A DNA stretch of 26,026 bases, taken from Myxococcota bacterium. Lineage in GTDB: Bacteria > Myxococcota_A > UBA9160 > PR03. Below are positions 6,893-14,214 of this stretch, one piece after another. Where the stretch lies: NCBI GenBank assembly GCA_030066475.1, contig JASJBO010000016.1:1-26026 (forward strand), written 5' to 3'. Position 1 is the first letter of the stretch. Each line of letters begins with the position of its first letter. Position numbers and translations under genes: made by a program. Under the pieces are notes generated by a model. It had not been told where the DNA came from. It searched no databases and saw nothing but the letters and a program-made list of their open reading frames with translations.

Positions 6893-7669
6893 ATGCCCGA
6901 GCACGACACGCCCCGCGTCTTCCTCGACCGCGATCTCTTCTTCCACCGCGAGCGCCTGTCGAGCATCCTGGGCGAGGCGCGCTACGAAGTCGTGAAGGCC
7001 TCGGAGGGCGACTCGCTCGTCGAGACGCTGCGCGAGATCTCGCCGCCCCCGGACCTGATCATCCTCTCGTTCTTCCCTTCGCTCGATACGATCGGGAGCC
7101 TCGAGGCGATCCGCGCGATCGAAGCGCTGCGGGACGTGCCCGTGCTGGGCGTCAGTCCGCTGGACCGCTCGCGCCTCGATCTGGAGCGCCTGCGCGGGCT
7201 CGGGGTCGTGGGTCTCGTCGACGGCCGGTCGCTCGCCGAGCACGTGAGCTTCCGGGTGGACCAGGTCGTCCGGCAGATCGACTCGGGGCGCCGGCACGAG
7301 CGGGCGCCCTGCTGCCTGCCCGTCGACCTGGACGTCGCGGGCGAAGTCACCACGGAGTACGCGCTCAGCCTGTCGAGAGGGGGCATCGGGCTCACCAGCA
7401 CGCGGACCATCGAGCCCAACACGGAGATCGGCCTGCGCTTCTGGCTGCCCCAGTGCGGCAGCGAGCTCGCCGACGTGCGGGCCCGCGTCGTCTATCAGCG
7501 CAGCGGCCACGGCGAGTTCGCGCCGTATCGGGTCGGGGCCTTCTTCCTCGACCTGGACGAGCAGCTGGCGGCCGGGATCGAGCGCGAGGTGCGGCGGCTC
7601 CTCGACCTCGCGGGCATGTGGTCCGCAGACGCGGACTTCCCCGACTTCCACTACGTGCGGCGCGTTTGA
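6893..7669 (+). CDS. Pseudo-receiver + PilZ domain protein
   Basis: The chosen ATG (6893) gives 258 residues that begin directly with the receiver fold; the open frame extends upstream to 6761 but is not domain-like. Residues about 8-125 form a CheY-like domain (VFLDRDLFF, DLIILSF, VPVLGVSPLD). The phospho-acceptor position is Ser59 (DLIILS), not Asp, so it should not be phosphorylated in the usual way. Residues about 133-228 form a PilZ-type domain: an Arg-rich RRHER segment precedes CCLPVDLDVAG, and ALSLSRGGIGL is a version of D/N-x-S-x-x-G with Ser in the first position. c-di-GMP binding is therefore possible but not assured. The layout recalls Myxococcus receiver-PilZ paralogues. Its stop codon overlaps the TTG start of the channel gene, implying translational coupling. 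Confidence 0.82.
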   Translation: MPEHDTPRVFLDRDLFFHRERLSSILGEARYEVVKASEGDSLVETLREISPPPDLIILSFFPSLDTIGSLEAIRAIEALRDVPVLGVSPLDRSRLDLERLRGLGVVGLVDGRSLAEHVSFRVDQVVRQIDSGRRHERAPCCLPVDLDVAGEVTTEYALSLSRGGIGLTSTRTIEPNTEIGLRFWLPQCGSELADVRARVVYQRSGHGEFAPYRVGAFFLDLDEQLAAGIEREVRRLLDLAGMWSADADFPDFHYVRRV

Positions 7670-8628
7670 TCTCCGTTCGGGGAGCCGTCCGCCGCCGCGT
7701 CCACGAGATCCTCGAGACCTCGCGACCGGGCGACGCGACGAGCACCCTCGTCGACGCCCTTCTCGCCGCCCTCGTGGTCGCGAACGTCGTCGCCGTCGTG
7801 TTGGAGTCCGTGCGGCCGGTCTACCGCACCTGGGGTGCCTGGTTCGACGCGTTCGAGGCGCTGTCGGTCGCGATCTTCTCGGCCGAGTACGCCCTGCGCG
7901 CGTGGTCCGCTGCCGAGAGCGACGGGCCGGCGGGCGAGGGCGCCTGGCGCAAGCGCCTCCGCTATCTGGTCTCACCGCTCGCGCTCACCGATCTCTGCGC
8001 GGTCCTGCCCTACTATCTGTCCGCGTTCGTGGCAGTCGATCTGCGCTTCCTGCGCATCCTCCGGATGCTGCGCATCTTCAAGCTCACGCGCTACTCGGGC
8101 GCGATGCGCATGCTGCTCGAGACGTTCGCCCGCGAGGGCCGCGCGTTCGGTGCCGCCGTCTTCATCCTGCTCGCGGTCACCGTCCTGGCCTCCGGCGGCA
8201 TCTACCTCGCCGAGCACCGCGCCCAGCCGGAGGCGTTCGGCTCGATCCCCGCCGCGATGTGGTGGGCGCTGGTCACGTTGACGACCGTGGGGTACGGCGA
8301 CGTCGTTCCGGTCACGCCGTTCGGGAAGCTGTTCGCGGCGTGCGTCACGATCGTGGGCGTCGGGATGGTCGCGCTCCCGACGGGCATCCTCGCCAGCGGA
8401 TTCGCGGAGGTGCACCGCCGTCACCGCCGCACGCTCGAGCGCGAGGCGGAGCGCGCGCTCGAGGACGGCGTGGTGACCGCAGAGGAGGCGTCGTCGTTCG
8501 CGGCGCTCGCCGACCAGCTCGGGGTCTCTCCCCAGGTCGCCGACGAGATCGCGGCGCTTGCGCAGCGCGGCGTGTTCTTCGACGACGGCGAGGGTCCCTG
8601 CCCGCACTGCGGCAAGCCGCGCGCCTGA
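7666..8628 (+). CDS. Six-TM voltage-gated potassium channel-like protein
   Basis: This protein forms a cation channel of the voltage-gated K+ type in the inner membrane. From a TTG start (7666, overlapping the preceding TGA) it has 320 residues. Hydrophobic segments S1 (28-48), S2 (61-80) and S3 (101-122) are followed by the S4 helix DLRFLRILRMLRIFKL, with Arg127, 130, 133 and 136 every third residue. S5 is about 162-182, the pore helix AMWWALVTLT, the selectivity filter TVGYGD (207-212), and S6 223-247. The cytoplasmic tail has an EF-like/helical stretch and ends in CPHCGK (Cys312, Cys315), a possible zinc-binding or redox element. No in-frame ATG or GTG precedes S1, which is why TTG is chosen. 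Overlap with the receiver-PilZ gene suggests a shared role. Confidence 0.88.
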   Translation: MISVRGAVRRRVHEILETSRPGDATSTLVDALLAALVVANVVAVVLESVRPVYRTWGAWFDAFEALSVAIFSAEYALRAWSAAESDGPAGEGAWRKRLRYLVSPLALTDLCAVLPYYLSAFVAVDLRFLRILRMLRIFKLTRYSGAMRMLLETFAREGRAFGAAVFILLAVTVLASGGIYLAEHRAQPEAFGSIPAAMWWALVTLTTVGYGDVVPVTPFGKLFAACVTIVGVGMVALPTGILASGFAEVHRRHRRTLEREAERALEDGVVTAEEASSFAALADQLGVSPQVADEIAALAQRGVFFDDGEGPCPHCGKPRA

Positions 8629-8635
8629 ACGGCGC
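8621..8635 (+). terminator. Small hairpin over the channel-gene stop codon
   Basis: GCGCC and GGCGC form a 5-bp stem around the loop TGAAC, which contains the TGA stop (8626-8628). There is no T-tract. A 153-bp intergenic region with no further gene follows before the GspE gene. Confidence 0.2.
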
Positions 8636-8781
8636 CCCGCTCCGCACCCGCCGTTGCAGACTGAAACGTCGACCGCTGGTCGTCTCCGCGTGGCTCGCCG
8701 CGGCGCGCGCGCCGGCTCAAGCACGTCGACCGGGCGTCCGAACCGCTGCATGCGGTTCCGGCCTGGAACGGGGCGAAGGAC

Positions 8782-10632
8782 ATGTCCGGCAGCATCGTCA
8801 GTCTCCTGCTCGACGCGGGCGTCGTCACGCCGAAGCAGGTCGAGCACGCGCAGCGCGTGCACTCGAAGCTCGCGACCGAGACGCCCCTGGTGCAGGTCCT
8901 GGTGGAACTCGGGCTGGCCGATCACGCGCGCATCCGCGAGCTGATCCGCGAGAACCAGCACAGTGTCCCGATCGGCGAGATGCTCGTGGAGCTCGGTCAC
9001 CTCACGGCCGCCGATCTCGCCAAGGCGCTGAAGCTCCAGGAGCAGGACGACGCGGAGCCGCGGCTCGGCGAGGTGCTGACCCGGCACGGGATGATCGGCG
9101 AGGTGGAGCTGGCGCAGCTGCTGGGCGACCACCTCGGCCATCCGTACAGCGACCCGGGCTTCGCCGACATCGATCCGGAGCTGGCCGCGCAGGCGCCCCG
9201 CAAGTGGTGCGAGCAGCACCTCTTCGTCCCCGTCCGCCGCGAGGACGGCCGCGTGGTCGTGGCCTTCGCCGACCCCGACGAGCTCTCGAGCGTCGAGGCG
9301 GCCCGCCAGGCGTTCGGGGACGACTTCGTCCGGTCGATCGCCACGCGCAGCTCGATCGAGCGGGCGCTCTCGCGGATCGGGAGCGGCCGGACGCAGTCCG
9401 GCTCCGAGCCCGCCAGCGAGGGGCGCATTGCCCAGCTGGTCGACGAGATCATCGACGAAGCGATCGAGATGGACGCCAGCGACATCCACATCGAGCCGCT
9501 CAAGGACCGCCTGCGGATCCGCCTGCGGCGCGACGGGGTCCTCGTCCCCACCCGCGAGCTGCCGCTCGACATCGCCGCCCCCCTCACCGCCCGGATCAAG
9601 GTGCTCTGCAACGCGGACATCACCGAGCGGCGCCGCCACCAGGGCGGCCGCATCCTCCACGAGACGGAGCGGCTCACGTTCGACCTGCGCGTCTCCTTCT
9701 ACGTGACGGTGCACGGCGAGGCCGTGGTGATGCGCCTGCTGAACCGCCCTCAACAGCTGCTCTCGATCGACGACATCGGGATGGCGCCGCGCATGCTCGA
9801 ACGCTTCCGCAGCGAGGTGGTCGAGGCGCCGAGCGGAGTCGTGATGGTGACGGGCCCCACCGGGTCGGGAAAGACCTCGACCCTCTACAGCGCGGTCAAT
9901 CACGTCAACACGCCCGAGGTCAGCATCATCACGGCGGAGGATCCGGTCGAGTACCTGATGGAGGGGATCTCGCAGTGCAGCATCAACGCGAAGATCGACG
10001 TCACCTTCGAGGAGACGCTGCGGCACATCGTCCGCCAGGACCCGGACGTGATCGTGATCGGCGAGATCCGCGACGGGTTCTCCGCCGAGGCCGCGATCCA
10101 GTCCGCGCTGACCGGTCACAAGGTCTTCACGACCTTCCACACCGAGGACAGCATCGGGGGCCTGGTGCGCCTGCTCAACATGGAGATCGAGGCCTTCCTG
10201 GTGTCGTCGACGGTGGTCAGCGTGCTGGCCCAGCGCCTGCTGCGCCGGGTCTGCGAGCGCTGCGCCCGCGACGTCGCGCCGACGCCGGCCGAGATCCGCC
10301 GGCTGGGCTGCGGGACGGACGATCTGCTCTCCGGACGCTTCCGCGCGGGCGACGGCTGCGCGGACTGTCACCAGACCGGCTACCGGGGTCGCGTGGCGGT
10401 GTTCGAGCTGCTGATCCTCGACGAGGCGGTCCGCGACGCGATCCTGGAGCGGAAGACGTCCCACGAGATCCGCCGGATCAGCATGCAGACCACCGGCCTC
10501 GTCACGCTGCTGGAGGACGGTCTGCTGAAGGCGGCTCGGGGCATCACGTCGCTCGCCGAGATCCTGCGGGTGCTGCCCCGAGTGACCCGGCCGCGCTCGA
10601 TCGCGGAGCTGCGGCGTCTGCTGGGAGCGTGA
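8782..10632 (+). CDS. GspE/PilB-type secretion/pilus ATPase with MshEN-like repeats
   Basis: This 616-residue protein is an AAA-type ATPase of the type II secretion/type IV pilus family. Residues 5-118 contain four tandem units of about 30 residues built on (I/L)Gxx(L/V)xxxGx(L/I)xxxxLxxxLxxQ, the c-di-GMP-binding MshEN pattern. The best are PIGEMLVELGHLT (63-75) and RLGEVLTRHGMIG (94-106). The catalytic half has the Asp box SDIHIEP (233-239), Walker A GPTGSGKTS (358-366), Walker B DPDVIVIGEIRD (420-431) and the His box GHKVFTTFHTED. Cys491/494 and Cys526/529 form the C-terminal tetra-cysteine zinc site. No GspF/PilC, secretin or pilin gene is present in the window, so it is an orphan. Start ATG follows AAGGAC closely. 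HDOD gene begins 7 nt after its stop. Confidence 0.93.
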   Translation: MSGSIVSLLLDAGVVTPKQVEHAQRVHSKLATETPLVQVLVELGLADHARIRELIRENQHSVPIGEMLVELGHLTAADLAKALKLQEQDDAEPRLGEVLTRHGMIGEVELAQLLGDHLGHPYSDPGFADIDPELAAQAPRKWCEQHLFVPVRREDGRVVVAFADPDELSSVEAARQAFGDDFVRSIATRSSIERALSRIGSGRTQSGSEPASEGRIAQLVDEIIDEAIEMDASDIHIEPLKDRLRIRLRRDGVLVPTRELPLDIAAPLTARIKVLCNADITERRRHQGGRILHETERLTFDLRVSFYVTVHGEAVVMRLLNRPQQLLSIDDIGMAPRMLERFRSEVVEAPSGVVMVTGPTGSGKTSTLYSAVNHVNTPEVSIITAEDPVEYLMEGISQCSINAKIDVTFEETLRHIVRQDPDVIVIGEIRDGFSAEAAIQSALTGHKVFTTFHTEDSIGGLVRLLNMEIEAFLVSSTVVSVLAQRLLRRVCERCARDVAPTPAEIRRLGCGTDDLLSGRFRAGDGCADCHQTGYRGRVAVFELLILDEAVRDAILERKTSHEIRRISMQTTGLVTLLEDGLLKAARGITSLAEILRVLPRVTRPRSIAELRRLLGA

Positions 10633-10639
10633 GGGGAAC

Positions 10640-11479
10640 ATGGGCGAAGGCAAGTCGGTGATCGAGGTCGTGGACGCGCAGCTCGCCGGTGACGGCACGG
10701 CGCTGCCGGTCTTCAGCCCGGTGGCGAGTCGCCTCCAGGGGATGCTCTCGGGCCGCGAGGTCGACATCAACGAGGTCGCGCGTCTGGTCGCGGGGGATCC
10801 CTCGCTCAGCACGGAGCTGCTGCGGGTGTCCAACTCGTCGCGCTACCGCGGGCTCGAGAAGACCACGACCGTACGCGACGCGATGATGCGTCTGGGCGCC
10901 CGCGAGGTAGCGGGGCTGGCCCTGATGGCGAGCCAGAAGGGCAACTTCCGCTCCCGGTCGCCCAAGCTCGAGGCGCTGATGCGGGATCTGTGGCGGCACT
11001 CGGTGGCCTGCGCGATGGGCTGTCGCTGGCTGGCCCGCAAGTGCGGCTGCGAGACCGAGGCCGACCAGGCGTTCCTCGCCGGTCTGCTCCACGACATGGG
11101 CAAGCTCCTGCTGCTGCGCGTCGTCGACGAGCTGTTGGCGGACACGTCGTCGGGCGTCCAGCCGACCGAGGGTCTGGTGACCGAGCTGATGGACGCGCTG
11201 CACGCCGAGAAGGGCGAGGCGCTGCTGCGGCGGTGGGAGATCCCCGACCGCTACTGCGCGATCGTGCGGAACCACCACACCAGCGAGGCTCCCCTGGAGG
11301 ACCCGCTGCTGGCGGTGGTCCGGCTCGTCGACCAGGCCTGTCACAAGGTCGGGATCGGGATCACCCGCGAGCCGGACCTGGTGCTCGCGACCCTGCCCGA
11401 GGCCCACGCGCTGGGCGTGAGCGAGATCGTCCTGGCGGAGCTGGAGATCCTGCTCGAGGACGCGCTCGACGCAGCCTGA
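10640..11479 (+). CDS. HDOD domain signalling protein
   Basis: This 279-residue protein is almost entirely one HDOD domain, a relative of HD phosphohydrolases that usually acts in signalling through protein contacts rather than catalysis. The family landmarks are LPVFSPVASRL (22-32), INEVARLVAGDPSLSTELLRVSNS (43-66), HSVACAMGCRWLA (120-132) and GLLHDMGKLLL (148-158). The second-half landmarks are LHAEKGEALLRRWEIPDRY (188-206) and VRNHHTSE (209-216). An HD pair (His151-Asp152) and nearby histidines are present, so residual metal binding is possible. GAGGGGAAC immediately precedes the ATG. The 7-nt gap to the GspE gene implies one transcript. HDOD proteins are often tied to c-di-GMP or type IV pilus and motility control, which matches its position. 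Confidence 0.92.
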   Translation: MGEGKSVIEVVDAQLAGDGTALPVFSPVASRLQGMLSGREVDINEVARLVAGDPSLSTELLRVSNSSRYRGLEKTTTVRDAMMRLGAREVAGLALMASQKGNFRSRSPKLEALMRDLWRHSVACAMGCRWLARKCGCETEADQAFLAGLLHDMGKLLLLRVVDELLADTSSGVQPTEGLVTELMDALHAEKGEALLRRWEIPDRYCAIVRNHHTSEAPLEDPLLAVVRLVDQACHKVGIGITREPDLVLATLPEAHALGVSEIVLAELEILLEDALDAA

Positions 11480-11719
11480 GCGCTGCACCGCCGACACCAG
11501 GACGGGTTGGCGACCGCTCGCGGCGGGCCGGGCGTGTGCTGTCGTTCGTACGACGGGCCGACTCCTCCTCGCGGGCGTCCAGGACAGACCCGCGGAACTC
11601 CGTGGGGGTCCCGCTCGGGGCGATCTCCCCTCTGGTGCTTCGACCAAGTTATCGCTAGGGGAACATTCAATGTTCGGCGCATGAAGCGTCGCATAGACTG
11701 CGTCCCAGTGGGGGATCCC
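11480..11719. other. 240-bp upstream region of the first response regulator
   Basis: No gene was recognised here. Near the left edge GCAGC-N6-GCTGC overlaps the HDOD stop. GTCGT-TCGT-ACGAC occurs at 11541-11554. The 50 nt before the response regulator are AT-rich relative to the rest and contain the perfect palindrome listed separately. Confidence 0.5.
11661..11675. promoter_or_regulatory. Perfect 15-bp palindrome, candidate operator
   Basis: GAACATTCAATGTTC has 7-bp arms around a central C and is the most AT-rich symmetric site in the window. It lies 45 nt before the chosen start of the first response regulator. A dimeric regulator such as a LuxR/NarL-type protein could bind it. That the encoded regulator itself binds (autoregulation) is an inference. 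Confidence 0.5.
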
Positions 11720-12358
11720 GTGGCGCGTGTGGTCATCGCAGACGATCATTCGATGATTCGCGAAGCCCTGCGGCGCGTGATCGAGACCCGAGAGGACCTC
11801 ACGGTGGTCGCCGAGGCCGCCGACGGTCAGGAGGCCGTCGAGCAGATCCTCCAGCACCGCCCCGAGATCGCCATCGTCGACCTCTGGATGCCGCGCCTCT
11901 CGGGCGTCGAGGCCACGCGTCAGATCGTGCGCAGCGGCGTCGGGACGCGCGTGCTGGTCCTCACCATGCACGACAGCTGGAGCCACGTGCGCGACGCGCT
12001 GCGCGCCGGCGCCTCGGGATACGTGGTGAAGGCCGCGGCCCTGAGCCAGCTGCTGGAGGCGATCGATGCGCTGCGCGAGGGCAAGGCGTACGTGTCGCCC
12101 TCGGTCGCGAGCCACGTCGTCCAGGCGATCAACACCGGTGACGACACGTCCGGTCCCCTGTCCGTCCTGACCGACCGCGAGCGCCAGGTTCTCCAGCTGA
12201 TCGCCGAGGGCCTCTCCTCCAAGGAGGTGGCGGCGCAGCTCGGGTTCTCCGTGAAGACCGCCGAGGCGCATCGCTCCAGCCTGATGAGCAAGCTCGGCAT
12301 CCACAAGACGTCGGCTCTCGTCCGTTTCGCCATCCGCGAAGGGCTGATCTCCCCGTAG
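11720..12358 (+). CDS. NarL/FixJ-type response regulator (copy 1)
   Basis: With GTG at 11720 the protein has 212 residues and begins VARVVIADDH, as is usual for the family. GGGGGAT five nt upstream supports this start over the in-frame ATG at 11681 or GTG at 11708. The receiver is complete: Asp8/Asp9, phospho-acceptor Asp54 (IVDLWMPRLSG), Thr82 and Lys104. The C-terminal LuxR-type HTH is LTDRERQVLQLIAEGLSSKE, followed by VKTAEAHRSSLMSKLGI. It should act as a phosphorylation-dependent transcription regulator. No histidine kinase is present in the window, so its partner is elsewhere. It is a clear paralogue of the next gene, with about half of positions identical by eye. Confidence 0.93.
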   Translation: MARVVIADDHSMIREALRRVIETREDLTVVAEAADGQEAVEQILQHRPEIAIVDLWMPRLSGVEATRQIVRSGVGTRVLVLTMHDSWSHVRDALRAGASGYVVKAAALSQLLEAIDALREGKAYVSPSVASHVVQAINTGDDTSGPLSVLTDRERQVLQLIAEGLSSKEVAAQLGFSVKTAEAHRSSLMSKLGIHKTSALVRFAIREGLISP

Positions 12359-12736
12359 CGGTTGGCTCCCGGTGCGTTCGTCACCCGGGGCGTCCGGCAC
12401 CCGGGGTGATTCGTCCTCAGGTGGGCACGAAGCGAGGTGCTGCTTCCCGTGGTCGCACGAGGACGAAAGTCGCCGGAGGCGACACCTGGCTCGTTCTCGC
12501 CGCAGGGGTGCTCACCCGCCGCGCGACGCCTCAATGGAACCACCGGACTGCGGCTCCCCCGAAGGCCGGAGCGCGTGGGGGTCGGAACCGGGAGTGGTCG
12601 TCCCCCGAACCACCGATCTCGACTGAAGCCGAAAACCCCGCAATTCCGGTAGTTCCACGCATCTCCCTGCGTACTCCTGAAGTCGATGAGTGGCTCGGGC
12701 TTTCCGCCCCGATGGGGCTCTCGCGAAGGAGGGATC
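12359..12736. other. 378-bp intergenic region between the two response regulators
   Basis: No coding potential was accepted here. It contains several inverted repeats: TCACCC...GGGTGA with an inner GGG/CCC stem (12381-12409), GTCGCC-GGA-GGCGAC (12469-12483), ACGCA-N6-TGCGT (12657-12672) and GCCCC-GAT-GGGGC (12706-12718). The first, 22 nt after the stop of copy 1, could act as a terminator although no T-tract follows. Searches by eye for c-di-GMP riboswitch core strings such as GGGCAAACC were negative. Confidence 0.45.
12691..12705 (+). promoter_or_regulatory. Weak sigma-54-like promoter match upstream of response regulator 2
   Basis: TGGCTCG-N4-TTCC matches 9 of 11 fixed positions of TGGCACG-N4-TTGC with correct spacing. 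The -12 element reads CC instead of the near-invariant GC, which counts against it. If real, transcription would begin near 12717, ahead of the strong ribosome binding site at 12725-12733. Confidence 0.22.
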
Positions 12737-13381
12737 GTGGGCACCAAGGTTCTCCTGGCAGATGATCATCGGTTGGTCCGCGAAGGCATCCGCCGCATCC
12801 TCGATGCGGAGCCCGACGTGGAGGTGGTGGCGGAAGCCTCGAACGGCCAGGAGGCCGTGGATCGGGTCCTCGAGCTGCAGCCGGACCTGGCCCTGATCGA
12901 CATCACCATGCCGCGGCTCTCCGGCATCGAGGCGATCCGGCGGATCCGCAAGGCGGGCGCGCCGACGCGCTGCCTCGCGCTCTCGATGCACGAGACGCAC
13001 GCCTACGTGACCCAGGCGCTCCAGGCCGGCGCCGCCGGATACGTCGTGAAGAGCGCCCCCGTGGGTGAGCTGCTCGAGGCGGTGCGCGCTGCGCGAGGCG
13101 GGAAGTCGTTCCTGTCGCCATCCGTCGCACACCTGGTCGTGGAGGCCTTCGCGACGCCGGGCAGCGGGCCGGGGTCACGCATCTCGCTGCTGACCGACCG
13201 CGAACGCGAGGTGCTGCAGCTCGTCGCGGAGGGGCTGTCGAGCAAGGAGATCGCCGAGGCCCTGGGGGTCTCGCTCAAGACGATCGAGTCGCACCGCGCC
13301 AACCTGATGGAGAAGCTGAACATCCGGAAGACCTCGAAGCTGGTGCGCGTGGCGATCCACGAGGGGCTGGTCGCTCTGTAG
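12737..13381 (+). CDS. NarL/FixJ-type response regulator (copy 2)
   Basis: GTG at 12737 is fixed by the strong GAAGGAGGGA just upstream and gives 214 residues beginning VGTKVLLADDHRLVREG. The receiver has Asp9/Asp10, phospho-acceptor Asp55 (LIDITMPRLSG), Ser83 and Lys105. The HTH is LTDREREVLQLVAEGLSSKE then LKTIESHRANLMEKLNI. It is paralogous to the upstream regulator; the HTH recognition part differs at several residues (VKTAEAHRSS versus LKTIESHRAN), so the two may bind overlapping but distinct sites. The next gene starts 17 nt after the stop, so this regulator probably heads the operon that continues into fliG and motAB. No kinase is nearby. Confidence 0.93.
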   Translation: MGTKVLLADDHRLVREGIRRILDAEPDVEVVAEASNGQEAVDRVLELQPDLALIDITMPRLSGIEAIRRIRKAGAPTRCLALSMHETHAYVTQALQAGAAGYVVKSAPVGELLEAVRAARGGKSFLSPSVAHLVVEAFATPGSGPGSRISLLTDREREVLQLVAEGLSSKEIAEALGVSLKTIESHRANLMEKLNIRKTSKLVRVAIHEGLVAL

Positions 13382-13398
13382 GCCGGGGGGGCACGCAG

Positions 13399-14214
13399 TT
13401 GAGCCAGTTGCGAGACGGCGGGGAGCGCCTGGTGGACACCGGCATCGAGGCGCGCTGCGACCCGCGCGTCGGAGCCGCGTTCCCGGTCGACCTCCACACC
13501 GATCGGGGCGGCACGCTGCCCGCGCGGAGCCGCGACGTGAGCGTCAGCGGAGTGTGCGTCGAGACGCCTTCGCCGTTCTCGTACCGATCGCTGCGGCGCG
13601 TCGTGCTGCACCTGCCCACGGGTCCCCGCACGATCGAGGCGACCGGCCGCTGGCAGCGAGAAGAGCCGGCGGACCGGGCCTTCCTGACCGGCATCTCGTT
13701 CGACGACCCGCCGCCGGAGACGGTCACGGCGGTCTGGGACCTGGTGTTCGAGTACGGCAAGTCGCTGGCGCAGTTCCTGTTCGGGAAAACGGACCTGTCC
13801 GACTTCACGGTGGAGGAGGCCATCGGGCTCGCCCACGCCAGCCGCTTCCGCGAGGTGAGCGCCGGCCGCTACATCTACCGCCCGGACGTCTCCCGCAGCG
13901 GCGAGTGCTCGGTCTACCTGGTCTGTTCGGGAAGCGTGGTGCTCGAGCTCCGTACCCGCGGCGCGATCGACCGCCCCATCGAGCGCCTCGGCGTCGGCCG
14001 CCTGTTCGGCGGCATGGAGGTCATCACCGACGCCCGCTCGCCCGAATCCGCGATCGCCGCCAGCGACGTGCAGCTGCTCGAGATCGATCGGCGTTCCTAC
14101 CGCTTCCTGTCGGCGGCCAAGCCGTGGCTGGCGCAGCGCCTCGCCCAGGCGGTGACTCGCGCGTACCTGCTCCGCACCCGCGAGCTGCTCCTGAAGCTGG
14201 GAGACGAGCTGTGA
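13399..14214 (+). CDS. PilZ domain fused to a cyclic-nucleotide-binding-like domain
   Basis: The TTG start (13399) follows a run of G residues and gives 271 residues. Residues about 18-117 form a PilZ domain with both c-di-GMP motifs intact: RxxxR (Arg19, Arg23) and DVSVSG (Asp46, Ser48, Gly51). A linker helix follows (118-140). Residues about 145-250 form a CRP-like beta-roll (FREVSAGRYIYRPD, VYLVCSGSVVLEL, RLFGGMEVI). In the phosphate-binding cassette the usual E-R-S-A is P-E-S-A (residues 215-218), so the arginine that holds the cyclic phosphate is missing and the FGE glutamate is not evident. cAMP binding is therefore doubtful. No DNA-binding HTH follows the roll. The stop overlaps the fliG start by 4 nt, suggesting a partner of the rotor or stator. 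Confidence 0.88.
   Translation: MSQLRDGGERLVDTGIEARCDPRVGAAFPVDLHTDRGGTLPARSRDVSVSGVCVETPSPFSYRSLRRVVLHLPTGPRTIEATGRWQREEPADRAFLTGISFDDPPPETVTAVWDLVFEYGKSLAQFLFGKTDLSDFTVEEAIGLAHASRFREVSAGRYIYRPDVSRSGECSVYLVCSGSVVLELRTRGAIDRPIERLGVGRLFGGMEVITDARSPESAIAASDVQLLEIDRRSYRFLSAAKPWLAQRLAQAVTRAYLLRTRELLLKLGDEL

Noticed and set aside
12359..12736. Possible c-di-GMP riboswitch between the response regulators
   Set aside because: Structured, but no GEMM-type core strings (GGGCAAACC, GACGCAAAGCC) are present in this or other intergenic regions.
13399..14214. CRP/FNR-type transcription factor
   Set aside because: No C-terminal winged HTH follows the beta-roll; the protein ends about 20 residues after it, and the N-terminus is PilZ.
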